A model generated the notes under the pieces. The model was not told the origin of the DNA. It made no database searches and saw only the letters and a list, made by a program, of their open reading frames with translations. DNA of 57,071 nt from CALHKP01 sp963558075 (lineage in GTDB: Bacteria > Bacillota > Clostridia > Peptostreptococcales > Anaerovoracaceae): NCBI GenBank assembly GCA_963558075.1, contig CAUWFN010000013.1:1-57071 (forward strand), written 5' to 3'. Position 1 is the stretch's first letter. Every line of letters starts with the position of its first letter. Below are positions 1-7,711 of the stretch, piece after piece. Made by a program: the position numbers and the translations under genes.

Positions 1-26
1 GACGTGCATGTGGCGATTGATTTCCT

Positions 27-701
27 TCATACACTTGGTGCCGAAATATCCTTCATATTAAACAGTACAAGAGCCATAAGAATCAATCCTCCGTAATTGT
101 ACAGTGTATAATACCAGCTGTATTTTCTGAGATTAAATATCTCAGAGCATATTCCAAATCCATCAAGAGGAGGAACAGGAAGCAGGTTAAACACCATCAG
201 AACTATATTTATAAAGATTATATTTCTAAGAATCTCAATAATGATTGCACCGAGTCTGCCTGCCATAAACATAGGGTTAACCATGAATATAACTTTGATG
301 ATGATAGCAAACAACACTGCAAGAATTAGGTTCATAGTAACTCCGGCTGCAGCAACTAAAAATTCATCACGTCTTCTGTGTTTATAGTATCTCGGATCAA
401 TTTCTACAGGTTTACCCCATCCAAATCCTGCAAAAATTAGAGCAAAGAAGCCAAAAAAATCAATATGTGCAAGAGGGTTTAATGTCAATCTTCCCTGAAG
501 CTTTGGCGTAGGGTCACCTAGCATATAAGATACGGCGCCGTGAGCAAATTCGTGAAAACAAAGCCCTATAAGTATAGCTGGAAGCATCATTAGCTTGCTC
601 ATAATCCACTGCCCTGGATCTGCGAAACGTCCGCTGACGATATTAGATATTATAAGTAAAAATATAACTATCCATATAGGCGATAATTTTTTTCTGTTCA
701 A
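27..701 (-). CDS. Site-2 protease family (M50) membrane metalloprotease
   Basis: Predicted integral membrane zinc protease of the M50/site-2 family, 224 aa. The zinc motif HEFAH (H50, E51, H54) lies in a hydrophobic segment, and the second metal-ligand motif NLLPVPPLDG lies near residues 172-182. At least four hydrophobic segments are visible, as expected for the short PDZ-less M50 subgroup of Firmicutes. The start is TTG at 701 (AAGGG about 8 nt upstream); the next methionine would remove the first membrane segment. The gene begins only about 30 bp after the hairpin that ends the cobalamin operon, so it is expressed by read-through or from a promoter I cannot see. The substrate is unknown; family members cleave transmembrane anti-sigma factors or signal-peptide remnants. 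Confidence 0.88.
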   Translation of the reverse strand: MNRKKLSPIWIVIFLLIISNIVSGRFADPGQWIMSKLMMLPAILIGLCFHEFAHGAVSYMLGDPTPKLQGRLTLNPLAHIDFFGFFALIFAGFGWGKPVEIDPRYYKHRRRDEFLVAAAGVTMNLILAVLFAIIIKVIFMVNPMFMAGRLGAIIIEILRNIIFINIVLMVFNLLPVPPLDGFGICSEIFNLRKYSWYYTLYNYGGLILMALVLFNMKDISAPSV

Positions 702-727
702 ATCCTTTTCCCTTACCTTTCAGATAA

Positions 728-763
728 CAAAACGGGCCGCCGGAAATTCCATAAACGGCCCGT
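728..763 (-). terminator. Rho-independent terminator of the cobalamin operon
   Basis: An 8-bp GC-rich stem (ACGGGCCG at 732-739 with CGGCCCGT at 756-763) is followed, on the minus strand, by TTTTGTT. It lies 16 bp after the GatD-like stop codon and is the first good terminator seen after the riboswitch-controlled start at 22.1 kb. Confidence 0.82.
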
Positions 764-778
764 ATTTTCCTTTTGATT

Positions 779-1492
779 TTAATAGTAGAAACCAGTCTTA
801 GGGTCTCTATACTCCTCTAGTCTAAAGTTATATGCATCTACCGCAGCTTCTCTGTGAGCACATGTGAAGTTTTCATCACCAATCTCATGCATAATTTCTT
901 CCATAAGAAGCGGATTAAGAACAAACAGAGGTCCTATAATATATGTACCCATGAAGTTCTTATATCTGATGCCCTCCTCTTTTATGTCAGGATTAAATCC
1001 AGGTCCCCTTTCTGTCATAAACAGTGGCTCATATTGAAAGTTATAGTATGAGTGAGTAAACTGGCTCTTAAATCCTACAACTGGAATATTCTTGTACATT
1101 CCAACATATAGAGAATTGTATCTTGTTCTCATGTTTCTTTTTACTGTGTAGTCAAACAGTCCAAGGCATTGTATAGTTTCGCCAGAGGTGTCTTTGATTT
1201 CTTTTGCAAAAATCTCATGAGCATTTCCTGTAGCAAGAATGTACTGGCCCTTTTCAACAGCAGCCTTTAGCTCCTCCATGTATGGAGCAAGCTTTTCCAT
1301 TACAAGAAGCTGACTATTTTCTGACATAGTACCAATATATACAAGGTCAACCTTTTCTGTCAGAAATTTTGGCTTTTCGTTTATAAGTGTTTCCACAACT
1401 GTGATTTCAGGTGCAGATTCCTTTACAAGTCTAATATTTGCAAGCTCGCCATACAAGTTGCAAATTTCTGGATAAAGTACTTCTATTATCAT
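779..1492 (-). CDS. GatD/CobB-like class I glutamine amidotransferase homologue, catalytic residues missing
   Basis: 237 aa, homologous along its length to GatD, the glutaminase partner of MurT that amidates D-Glu of lipid II. Shared segments are the N-terminal NLYGELANI, GLFDYT near 111-116, VVGF near 138-141 and GTYIIGP at 182-188. The catalytic residues are not there. The nucleophile elbow, normally CGGYQ, reads TGNAHE with Gly89 at the cysteine position. The catalytic histidine of the usual YLHGP is Ile186. It is therefore probably a non-catalytic subunit or has another role. The stop of the MurT-like gene lies 2 bp upstream, so the two are translationally linked. It is the last gene of the cobalamin operon. 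The alignment is by eye against GatD from memory. Confidence 0.78.
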   Translation of the reverse strand: MIIEVLYPEICNLYGELANIRLVKESAPEITVVETLINEKPKFLTEKVDLVYIGTMSENSQLLVMEKLAPYMEELKAAVEKGQYILATGNAHEIFAKEIKDTSGETIQCLGLFDYTVKRNMRTRYNSLYVGMYKNIPVVGFKSQFTHSYYNFQYEPLFMTERGPGFNPDIKEEGIRYKNFMGTYIIGPLFVLNPLLMEEIMHEIGDENFTCAHREAAVDAYNFRLEEYRDPKTGFYY

Positions 1493-1494
1493 TT

Positions 1495-2865
1495 TTATTT
1501 GCCTCCCTGTATATTTTTGCTGATGTTGCTACGGATACCTGATGCCAAAGTTATAGAATCTGTACCGTAAAGAATATATATATTGTCATTATCAAAATAT
1601 TTTAGTGCCTCTGGCGTATCAGTTTCTTTCTCGCAATAGGTAATTCTATCTTCAGAGATTCCTGCTGTTAGAAGTCTGAATCTGTAGTCCTTTGCCCTTG
1701 GGCCTGTAACAACAATATTTCTGATATTCTCCTTGTTAAGTAGCTCAAAGTCGCAGTCATAAAGCCAGCATGTATTTTCGGACCAATGCTTCGAATCGCC
1801 AAGGCTGTTCATCATGAGAATCAGTTCTTTGTCGCCATCTTGAGATGCGATATATTCGAATACTCTTGAGCATGCATACGCATTTTTATCCTTTGCAAGA
1901 AGCATTGTAACAGATTTTCCATTTATATCGTCCCTGTCGAATCTGCTTCTTACAATTTCTGTTCTATTAATCATAGAAGCTATCTGAGCAGCAGTGTATC
2001 CCATTTCAAATAGGACAGAAACTAGAGCGATTTCGTTATAGATGTTAAATGTGCTGTCATTTACAAGCTTAACATCTGCTGTCTCGCCTTTTCCTTCAAA
2101 TCTCATCATCATCTGGTCTTTGTCAACATCAAAAGCTCTGTAGTCGTATTCTGGAGCTTTGTATCCGCATGATGGACAAAAAGCCTTTCCTATATTGCTA
2201 TATCTCAGATATTCATACTTAAGTTTTGTATGGCACTCAGGGCAAACCTGCATATCATTTATAAGGTTTGTACACTCGGTTGCATCGCCTTCCATTCGAT
2301 CAATACCAAAATATACTCTGTCATTATTAGGAGCAACTCCACAAGACAGAAGATCATCTGCATTTAGAATCAATTTTGTCTTTGGTGGAATGTATTTTGT
2401 CAGAATATCTGCAATATACTCAGGATGAGCATTTCTCATAATTGAGTCTCTCGAAAGATTTGTAACAATCATAAGATTAGGCTCTACGTAAGGGAAAACC
2501 CTAAGAGCAGAGCGCTCGTCAATTTCCAAAACAGCAAGGTCGTAGTCTCCTTTTCCAAACAAAGGAGTTCCGCTGATAAGACATGTTGCTATACCAGAGT
2601 TTATATTTGATCCAAGTCCGTTGTTAAGAACCTTAATTCCCTGTTTTGTCAGAATGTCGTTTAGCATATTAGAAACTGTAGTCTTTCCATTTGTGCCTGT
2701 AATTGCAATAATTCGATCAGGCTTTGGAACATATTTTAGAAAATCAGGGCAGATTTTCAGTGCAACAGTTCCAGGGAAATTTGTTCCGTTATGCTTTGTT
2801 ATTTTCAGTGCAATGACTGATAGCTTTGCCATAAGCAAAGCTATTTTGTATCTAATATTACCCAT
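1495..2865 (-). CDS. MurT-like Mur ligase family protein (DUF1727) with zinc ribbon
   Basis: 456 aa from the ATG at 2865, which has GGAG 7 nt upstream; a longer in-frame extension to 2964 has no ribosome site and would overlap cbiC. Domains in order are the Mur ligase P-loop TGTNGKTT (56-63), the central ATPase domain with LNADD (167-171), a zinc ribbon inserted in it (C208, C211, C230, C233, as in MurT), and a C-terminal DUF1727 domain. MurT with GatD amidates the D-Glu of lipid II using ATP and glutamine. Here the segment before WLYDCDFE reads SENTC, so the MurT aspartate of the amidotransferase triad appears replaced (N364). The usual NFFRDQ-type motif reads NLSRDS. The gene follows cbiC by 14 bp, inside the cobalamin operon. 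Its real substrate is uncertain. Confidence 0.82.
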   Translation of the reverse strand: MGNIRYKIALLMAKLSVIALKITKHNGTNFPGTVALKICPDFLKYVPKPDRIIAITGTNGKTTVSNMLNDILTKQGIKVLNNGLGSNINSGIATCLISGTPLFGKGDYDLAVLEIDERSALRVFPYVEPNLMIVTNLSRDSIMRNAHPEYIADILTKYIPPKTKLILNADDLLSCGVAPNNDRVYFGIDRMEGDATECTNLINDMQVCPECHTKLKYEYLRYSNIGKAFCPSCGYKAPEYDYRAFDVDKDQMMMRFEGKGETADVKLVNDSTFNIYNEIALVSVLFEMGYTAAQIASMINRTEIVRSRFDRDDINGKSVTMLLAKDKNAYACSRVFEYIASQDGDKELILMMNSLGDSKHWSENTCWLYDCDFELLNKENIRNIVVTGPRAKDYRFRLLTAGISEDRITYCEKETDTPEALKYFDNDNIYILYGTDSITLASGIRSNISKNIQGGK

Positions 2866-2879
2866 GTAAAATCTCCAAA

Positions 2880-3512
2880 TCAGTCGTTTATTTTGTATTG
2901 TACAGCATTGATAATTGCAGCAGCAATATTGCTTCCGCCCTTTCTTCCTCTTGCTACAATACATGGAGTTCCTGATTCAATAAGCTTTTCTTTGGACTCT
3001 ACTACGTTTACGAATCCTACAGGAACACCCACTACTGCCACAGGATCAAGCTTTCCTGCCGCAATAAGGTCACAGATTGAAAACAGTGCAGTCGGTGCGT
3101 TTCCAATGGCAAAGATTACAGGTCTATCAAGCCTTGAGGCTTTTTCCATGCTTACGAGTGAACGTGTTACTCCACGCTCCTTAGCCTCCTTCGCTACATC
3201 TGGATCTGCAATAAAGCATTTAACGCTTCCACCGTACTTTTCTATTCTTCTTTTGTTGATACCGGACATTGCCATAGTAGTATCTGTAACTATATATGCT
3301 CCGTTTTTGATGGCCTCTGCAATTTTCTGATCTACGCCGTCAGTGAAATACATCGAATCTGCATATTCAAAATCAGCAGATGTATGAATACATCTTTTGA
3401 TTATATGTTCATATCTTGGATCTACTTCTTTCCCCATCTCATCGAGAACAGAAGAGAGAATCTCGAAGCTCTTTTTTTCTATCTGGTCCGGTTTGATGTT
3501 TTCTATTTTCAT
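2880..3512 (-). CDS. cbiC: Cobalt-precorrin-8 methylmutase
   Basis: 210 aa, the normal length for CbiC/CobH. It moves the methyl group from C11 to C12 to make cobyrinate from cobalt-precorrin-8. The family's catalytic histidine region is RCIHTSADFEYADSMYF (H43), followed by the glycine-rich VGVPVGFVNVVESKE segment and the C-terminal ARGRKGGSN motif. It starts 3 bp after the cobO stop and precedes the MurT-like gene by 14 bp. It lies downstream of the internal promoter near 4170, separate from most of the ring-contraction genes at 15-21 kb. Confidence 0.95.
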   Translation of the reverse strand: MKIENIKPDQIEKKSFEILSSVLDEMGKEVDPRYEHIIKRCIHTSADFEYADSMYFTDGVDQKIAEAIKNGAYIVTDTTMAMSGINKRRIEKYGGSVKCFIADPDVAKEAKERGVTRSLVSMEKASRLDRPVIFAIGNAPTALFSICDLIAAGKLDPVAVVGVPVGFVNVVESKEKLIESGTPCIVARGRKGGSNIAAAIINAVQYKIND

Positions 3513-3514
3513 GC

Positions 3515-4048
3515 TTAAGCCTCAATTCCTGCTCTTGCTGGAACTCCCTGATCATAAGGGTGCTTAACCTTGTCGATTCTTGATACGTAGTCTGCAAGCT
3601 CAACAAGCTTTTCTGAAGGATATCTTCCTGTCAGAACAACTTCTAGGTGCTCCGGCTTGTTTTCAAGGAAGTTTACGATTAAATCCTCATCAAGAAGACC
3701 TGCTTCGATTGAACCTAGTGATTCATCTAATACAAGCATGTCATATTTGCCATCTTTCAGAAGCTCGCACATTTCCTGAAACTGTTTTCCATTAACTTCT
3801 CTTGTTTCCTTAAGCTCTTCCTCTGTCATCTGGAATGAGAACTTTTTGATTGGCTTTGTTCCCATAACCTCTACATTTGGAAGAGTTCTTAGAACCTTTA
3901 GCTCACTGCTGTTTCCTGATTTCAGAAACTGCATGAACAGTACGTTAAGTCCATATCCAGAAGCTCTTACTGTAAGTCCTACTGAACAAGTTGTCTTTCC
4001 TTTACCTTCTCCACAATAGATGTGTATTAATCCTAAATCTTTTTTCAT
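3515..4048 (-). CDS. cobO: Cob(I)yrinic acid a,c-diamide adenosyltransferase
   Basis: 177 aa, CobA/CobO/BtuR type. It transfers 5'-deoxyadenosyl from ATP to Co(I) corrinoids. The P-loop GEGKGKTT is at 13-20, and the Walker-B-like MLVLDE is near residues 104-109. The length matches the family. GGAGGAAAT precedes the ATG. It is the first gene after the 185-bp gap behind cbiP, where an extended -10 promoter is visible, so it may be made independently of the riboswitch. That would suit a salvage enzyme needed when corrinoids are imported. Confidence 0.94.
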   Translation of the reverse strand: MKKDLGLIHIYCGEGKGKTTCSVGLTVRASGYGLNVLFMQFLKSGNSSELKVLRTLPNVEVMGTKPIKKFSFQMTEEELKETREVNGKQFQEMCELLKDGKYDMLVLDESLGSIEAGLLDEDLIVNFLENKPEHLEVVLTGRYPSEKLVELADYVSRIDKVKHPYDQGVPARAGIEA

Positions 4049-4088
4049 CCGGATTTCCTCCTATTAGTCAAATTCTGCATCATATATA

Positions 4089-4104
4089 CGGCCTATATAA
4101 GCCG
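4089..4104. promoter_or_regulatory. 16-bp inverted repeat in the cobO leader
   Basis: CGGCCTATATAAGCCG is a near-perfect inverted repeat with one mismatched pair. It lies about 40 bp upstream of the cobO ATG and inside its predicted leader. It could be an operator or a small RNA hairpin. A palindrome TACATGTA (4112-4119) lies nearby, and ACATGTA recurs at 4153-4159. Confidence 0.35.
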
Positions 4105-4166
4105 CGAAACTTACATGTACATTCCCTTTCACAGATATTTTTGAAAAGCAGCACATGTATTAAATT

Positions 4167-4195
4167 AGTATACCACAAAATAGTTATAATTTAAA
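4167..4195 (-). promoter_or_regulatory. Predicted internal sigma-A promoter for cobO-cbiC-murT-gatD
   Basis: Minus strand: -35 TTTAAA (4190-4195), 17-bp spacer, -10 TATACT (4167-4172) with TG one base upstream (extended -10). It would give a leader of about 110 nt before cobO. I found no cobalamin riboswitch core in that leader. Confidence 0.55.
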
Positions 4196-4232
4196 AGTGT
4201 CTAAATATATTTCGTGCAAAATCCGTCCATTT

Positions 4233-5678
4233 CTATCTCAAAATGCTGTAAATATATTCTATATCAAGGGCTTCTCTAACATAATCTGCAAGCTTGTCAT
4301 ACTGAGTCTGCTTGTAGCTTTCTACATCAAAGGTTGTAAGCTCGCTTTCATCTATTCCCTTTTCTCTCATAAGACTTTCGGCAACAGCTTTGCTAATCTC
4401 CTCTCTATCAAAGATTCCATGAATATATGTACCGTAAATATTTCCGCTGCTCAGAATATTTTTTTCTGTGTCAGATGTTCCCATATGCATTTCGTAGCCT
4501 TTGTATTCTAAGCCAGAGAGATTGCTAAAAATTCCTCCGACATCTGAGAGCATTCCTTCTTCTGATTTTCTTACCTTTTCAGATGAAAATACTGTATTAT
4601 GAGGAAGAAGTCCAAGACCCTTCATCGTGCCGCCATGCTCCACACCTTCTGGGTCTGAAAGGGTTTGTCCTAGCATCTGGTATCCTCCACAGATTCCAAA
4701 TACAGGTCCTCCTTTGTCAGCATGTTTTAGAATCTCGTTTTCTATCCCTGTCTCTCTCATCCATTTGAGATCTGCCATCGTATTCTTTGTTCCCGGAATT
4801 ATAACTAAATCCGGATTTTTAAACTCTTTTCGGCTTTTTACATATCTTACAGAAACTCCATCGATATATTCAAATGGGTTAAAGTCTGTGAAATTCGAAA
4901 TCTTAGGAAGCCTAATTACGGCAATATCGATTAGACTGTCTGCGTTTTTTCTTGAAAATCTTTCGGTCAGGCTGTCTTCGTCATCGATATCTATATCCAT
5001 GTAAGGTACGACTCCGATAACAGGCTTTTCAATAATTTCCTCAAGCTTATCAAGGCCTGGTTTTAAGATTTCTTCTTTACCTCTGAATTTATTAATCATC
5101 ACACCTTTTACAAGCTCTTTTTCTTCATCATCAAACAAAAGAACTGTTCCTGCAAGGGCTGCAAATACGCCGCCTCTGTCAATATCACCACAAAGAAGCA
5201 CGGGAGCATCGCAAAGCTTTGCTGTGCCCATATTCGAAAGGTCATCTTCTTTCAAATTAATCTCTGCAGGGCTTCCTGCGCCTTCGATTACTATGATGTC
5301 GTACTCACTACTTAAACTGTCAAATGCATTCTTGACATCCTTCTTAAGACCTGCCTTAAGCTTGTGATATTCTTCTGCATTTGCGCTACGAGTAACCTCT
5401 CCGTTAACTATAACCTGAGAGCCTTCTGCACTTGTCGGCTTCAGAAGAATAGGGTTCATTCTCACATCAGGTGTAATTCTGCATGCTTCAGCCTGAACAG
5501 CCTGAGCTCTTCCCATCTCAAGACCGTCATCTGTTATGAATGAATTTAGTGCCATATTCTGAGCCTTAAACGGTGCGACTTTGTATCCATCCTGTGTAAA
5601 AATTCTGCACAGAGCTGTCGCAATCATACTCTTTCCCGCGTTGGAGCACGTTCCCTGAATCATTATTTTTTTAGCCAT
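4233..5678 (-). CDS. cbiP: Cobyric acid synthase, glutamine-hydrolysing
   Basis: 481 aa, CbiP/CobQ. It amidates four peripheral carboxylates (b, d, e, g) of adenosylcobyrinate a,c-diamide using ATP and glutamine. The N-terminal P-loop GTCSNAGKS is at 9-17. The dethiobiotin-synthetase-like domain runs to about residue 240. The C-terminal class I glutaminase has C330 in FGICGGYQMLG, and its histidine lies in YIHGIFD near residue 430. The active sites are intact, unlike those of the GatD homologue downstream. It follows cobD by 12 bp and is the last gene before the internal promoter gap. Confidence 0.96.
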   Translation of the reverse strand: MAKKIMIQGTCSNAGKSMIATALCRIFTQDGYKVAPFKAQNMALNSFITDDGLEMGRAQAVQAEACRITPDVRMNPILLKPTSAEGSQVIVNGEVTRSANAEEYHKLKAGLKKDVKNAFDSLSSEYDIIVIEGAGSPAEINLKEDDLSNMGTAKLCDAPVLLCGDIDRGGVFAALAGTVLLFDDEEKELVKGVMINKFRGKEEILKPGLDKLEEIIEKPVIGVVPYMDIDIDDEDSLTERFSRKNADSLIDIAVIRLPKISNFTDFNPFEYIDGVSVRYVKSRKEFKNPDLVIIPGTKNTMADLKWMRETGIENEILKHADKGGPVFGICGGYQMLGQTLSDPEGVEHGGTMKGLGLLPHNTVFSSEKVRKSEEGMLSDVGGIFSNLSGLEYKGYEMHMGTSDTEKNILSSGNIYGTYIHGIFDREEISKAVAESLMREKGIDESELTTFDVESYKQTQYDKLADYVREALDIEYIYSILR

Positions 5679-5690
5679 CCCCGCATCACC

Positions 5691-6749
5691 TCAAATCTGA
5701 TTTTCAGAAAGAACTTCTGTAAGAGAACGTATAAAATACTCGTTTTCTTCCTTTGTTCTGACTGCTATTCTGTAATATCTCTTGTCAAGCCCCGGATAAT
5801 TCTTACAGCTTCTCACAAGAATCCTGTATTTCAGAAGCGGAGCAGAAAGCTCCTTTTCTGATCTAAAGAAAATATAATTTGCCTTCGAGCTATACACTTT
5901 GATACCAAGCTTTTCAAGCTCTCTGCTGAGATACATCCTCTCTTTTTTCACGTAATCTTTAGTTTTTTGAACAAAGCCCTTCTCCGTAAGAGCCGCACAT
6001 CCCGCCTTTGATGCCACCGTTGATACAGACCAGGGCTGAAGAGTTTCCTCTATTTTCTCTGTAATTTCTGAGTTTGCACACATAGAAAATCCCAGCCTTA
6101 GTCCCGCCATAGCATATATTTTCGTAAAAGCTTTAAGGATTACTGTGTTCTTAAGTTTAGGAAGGTCAGGAATAATAGAAAACTTTTCCTCCTCATCCAT
6201 AAACTCACTGAAGCACTGATCGCAAACTAGGATTGCACCTACTGATTCTGCAGCCTTAGCTATCTCAATCATGTCTTCTCTTAAGACTGCCTCTCCTGTA
6301 GGGTTGTTTGGATTACAGATAAAAATCATATCTATATCCTCTGTAATCATCGAAATAACCCTATCCTTATCTATAGCAAAGTCTTCATCTTCGTTTAGAA
6401 TCAGATTAGAGACTTCGCACCCCACGACCCTAAGAGCCTCCTCGTACTCAGAAAAGGTCGGCGCCGTTATGAGAGCCTTCTTTGGTTTAAGAGCAAGAAC
6501 CATCCTAAAAATTATATCTGCTGCACCGTTTCCGAAACAAAAGAAGCTTTCTGGAAGGTTCCAAAATTCGCTTACTGCCTTTTTTAGCTCTCTGTTAAAA
6601 GGATCCGGGTAGCTTTCGTATCTATCAACGTTTTCAACGATTGCCCTTCTGCATACCTTCGGCATGCCGAGAGGATTCAAATTCGCCGAAAAATCGTACA
6701 TTTCATTATCATATTTATATATATTTCCGCCGTGTATTTCTTTTATCAT
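5691..6749 (-). CDS. cobD: L-threonine-O-3-phosphate decarboxylase, aminotransferase-like
   Basis: 352 aa, class I/II PLP enzyme. CobD makes (R)-1-amino-2-propanol phosphate, the linker between corrin ring and nucleotide loop. Visible motifs are the N-terminal GNIYKYDNEMYDFSANLNPLG typical of CobD, the cofactor segment ICNPNNPTGE, and the PLP lysine in ILKAFTKIYAMAGLRLG. It resembles HisC. The call of CobD rests on the N-terminus and on its place between cbiB and cbiP, with no his genes nearby. Its ATG overlaps the cbiB stop by 4 bp. Confidence 0.9.
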   Translation of the reverse strand: MIKEIHGGNIYKYDNEMYDFSANLNPLGMPKVCRRAIVENVDRYESYPDPFNRELKKAVSEFWNLPESFFCFGNGAADIIFRMVLALKPKKALITAPTFSEYEEALRVVGCEVSNLILNEDEDFAIDKDRVISMITEDIDMIFICNPNNPTGEAVLREDMIEIAKAAESVGAILVCDQCFSEFMDEEEKFSIIPDLPKLKNTVILKAFTKIYAMAGLRLGFSMCANSEITEKIEETLQPWSVSTVASKAGCAALTEKGFVQKTKDYVKKERMYLSRELEKLGIKVYSSKANYIFFRSEKELSAPLLKYRILVRSCKNYPGLDKRYYRIAVRTKEENEYFIRSLTEVLSENQI

Positions 6750-7711
6750 ATAAATGTCACCGTAATAACTCTAACTGCTACAAACAGACACAGGCAGATT
6801 AGCGTAGCTGCATACATAAGCTTAACTGCACCTGGAATATCATCTGCTGTTATTTCTCTTTTTCTATCGCCGATTGTCTTCTTTTTGTACAGCTTACCAA
6901 AATAATATGCATCTCCTGCAAGCTCAACACCGAGTGCTCCTGCACAAGCTGACTCACACTGAGCGCTGTTTGGACTTGCATGATTATGTCTGTCACGTCT
7001 GAAAATTCTAAAGGCACCTTTCATATCAAAGCCTACAAGACCGGCCCCTAGAATCATTGATATACCTGTAATTCTTGCAGGTATAAAATTAAAAATGTCG
7101 TCAACTATAGCCGACACTTTTCCAAAATTAATATATCTGTCGTTTTTATATCCAACCATGGAATCAAGAGTATTCACACCCTTATATAAAAAACCAAGAG
7201 GTGCCCCGCCTATAAGCATAAAAATCATCGGTGCAATAACGCCGTCCGATGTATTTTCTGCGACCGTTTCTACAACTGCTTTTTCTATCTGTTCAAAAGA
7301 CAGATCTTTTGTATCCCTTCCGACAATCCATGACAGATATTTTCTTGACTCCTCAAGATTTCCCGCCTTTATGCAATTATAAACTCTCATGCTCTCAGTC
7401 TTTAGGCTCTTTGCCGCGAAAATCTGATAGCACCAGAAAGTTTCAAGGCAAAAGGCAAGTATCGGGCTTAAAATTTTCGCAAGATATAAAATCCCATAAG
7501 GGACTGCAAAAGAAGTGGCAAGAACAAGAATGTTAAGCACAGCTCCCCCTGCAATTTCCCCTGCCTTTGTCTTTGGGAAGATCTTTCTCAGAACCTTTTC
7601 TAAAAACGAAATCAGATTACCGATGAACATGACCGGATGTTTTATACATCTAGGATCTCCGAATACACTGTCAAGAACAAATCCAATCAAAGCTGCTGCT
7701 GCAATTTCCAT
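6746..7711 (-). CDS. cbiB: Adenosylcobinamide-phosphate synthase
   Basis: 321 aa membrane protein of the CbiB/CobD family. It joins adenosylcobyric acid to aminopropanol phosphate. The N-terminal signature LDSVFGDPRCIKHPVMFIG and the central AENTSDGVIAPM are typical, as is RDRHNHASPNSAQCESACAG. Four or five hydrophobic segments are visible. The ATG shares one base with the cbiA stop (TGATG), and the end overlaps cobD by 4 bp. Confidence 0.95.
   Translation of the reverse strand: MEIAAAALIGFVLDSVFGDPRCIKHPVMFIGNLISFLEKVLRKIFPKTKAGEIAGGAVLNILVLATSFAVPYGILYLAKILSPILAFCLETFWCYQIFAAKSLKTESMRVYNCIKAGNLEESRKYLSWIVGRDTKDLSFEQIEKAVVETVAENTSDGVIAPMIFMLIGGAPLGFLYKGVNTLDSMVGYKNDRYINFGKVSAIVDDIFNFIPARITGISMILGAGLVGFDMKGAFRIFRRDRHNHASPNSAQCESACAGALGVELAGDAYYFGKLYKKKTIGDRKREITADDIPGAVKLMYAATLICLCLFVAVRVITVTFI

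Noticed and set aside
779..1492. Annotation as a functional cobyric acid synthase (CobB/CobQ) glutaminase
   Set aside because: cbiA and cbiP with intact glutaminases are already present; this protein matches GatD and lacks the cysteine and histidine.
2866..2964. N-terminal extension of the MurT-like protein
   Set aside because: The extension overlaps cbiC, is cysteine-rich nonsense and lacks a ribosome site; ATG at 2865 has GGAG.
4049..4232. Possible second cobalamin riboswitch before cobO
   Set aside because: A GGGAAT stretch is present, but the GCCACTG and B12-box elements are missing and the leader is too short.
5691..6749. Histidinol-phosphate aminotransferase (hisC)
   Set aside because: N-terminal CobD-type motif and a position between cbiB and cbiP fit threonine-phosphate decarboxylase; no his genes nearby.
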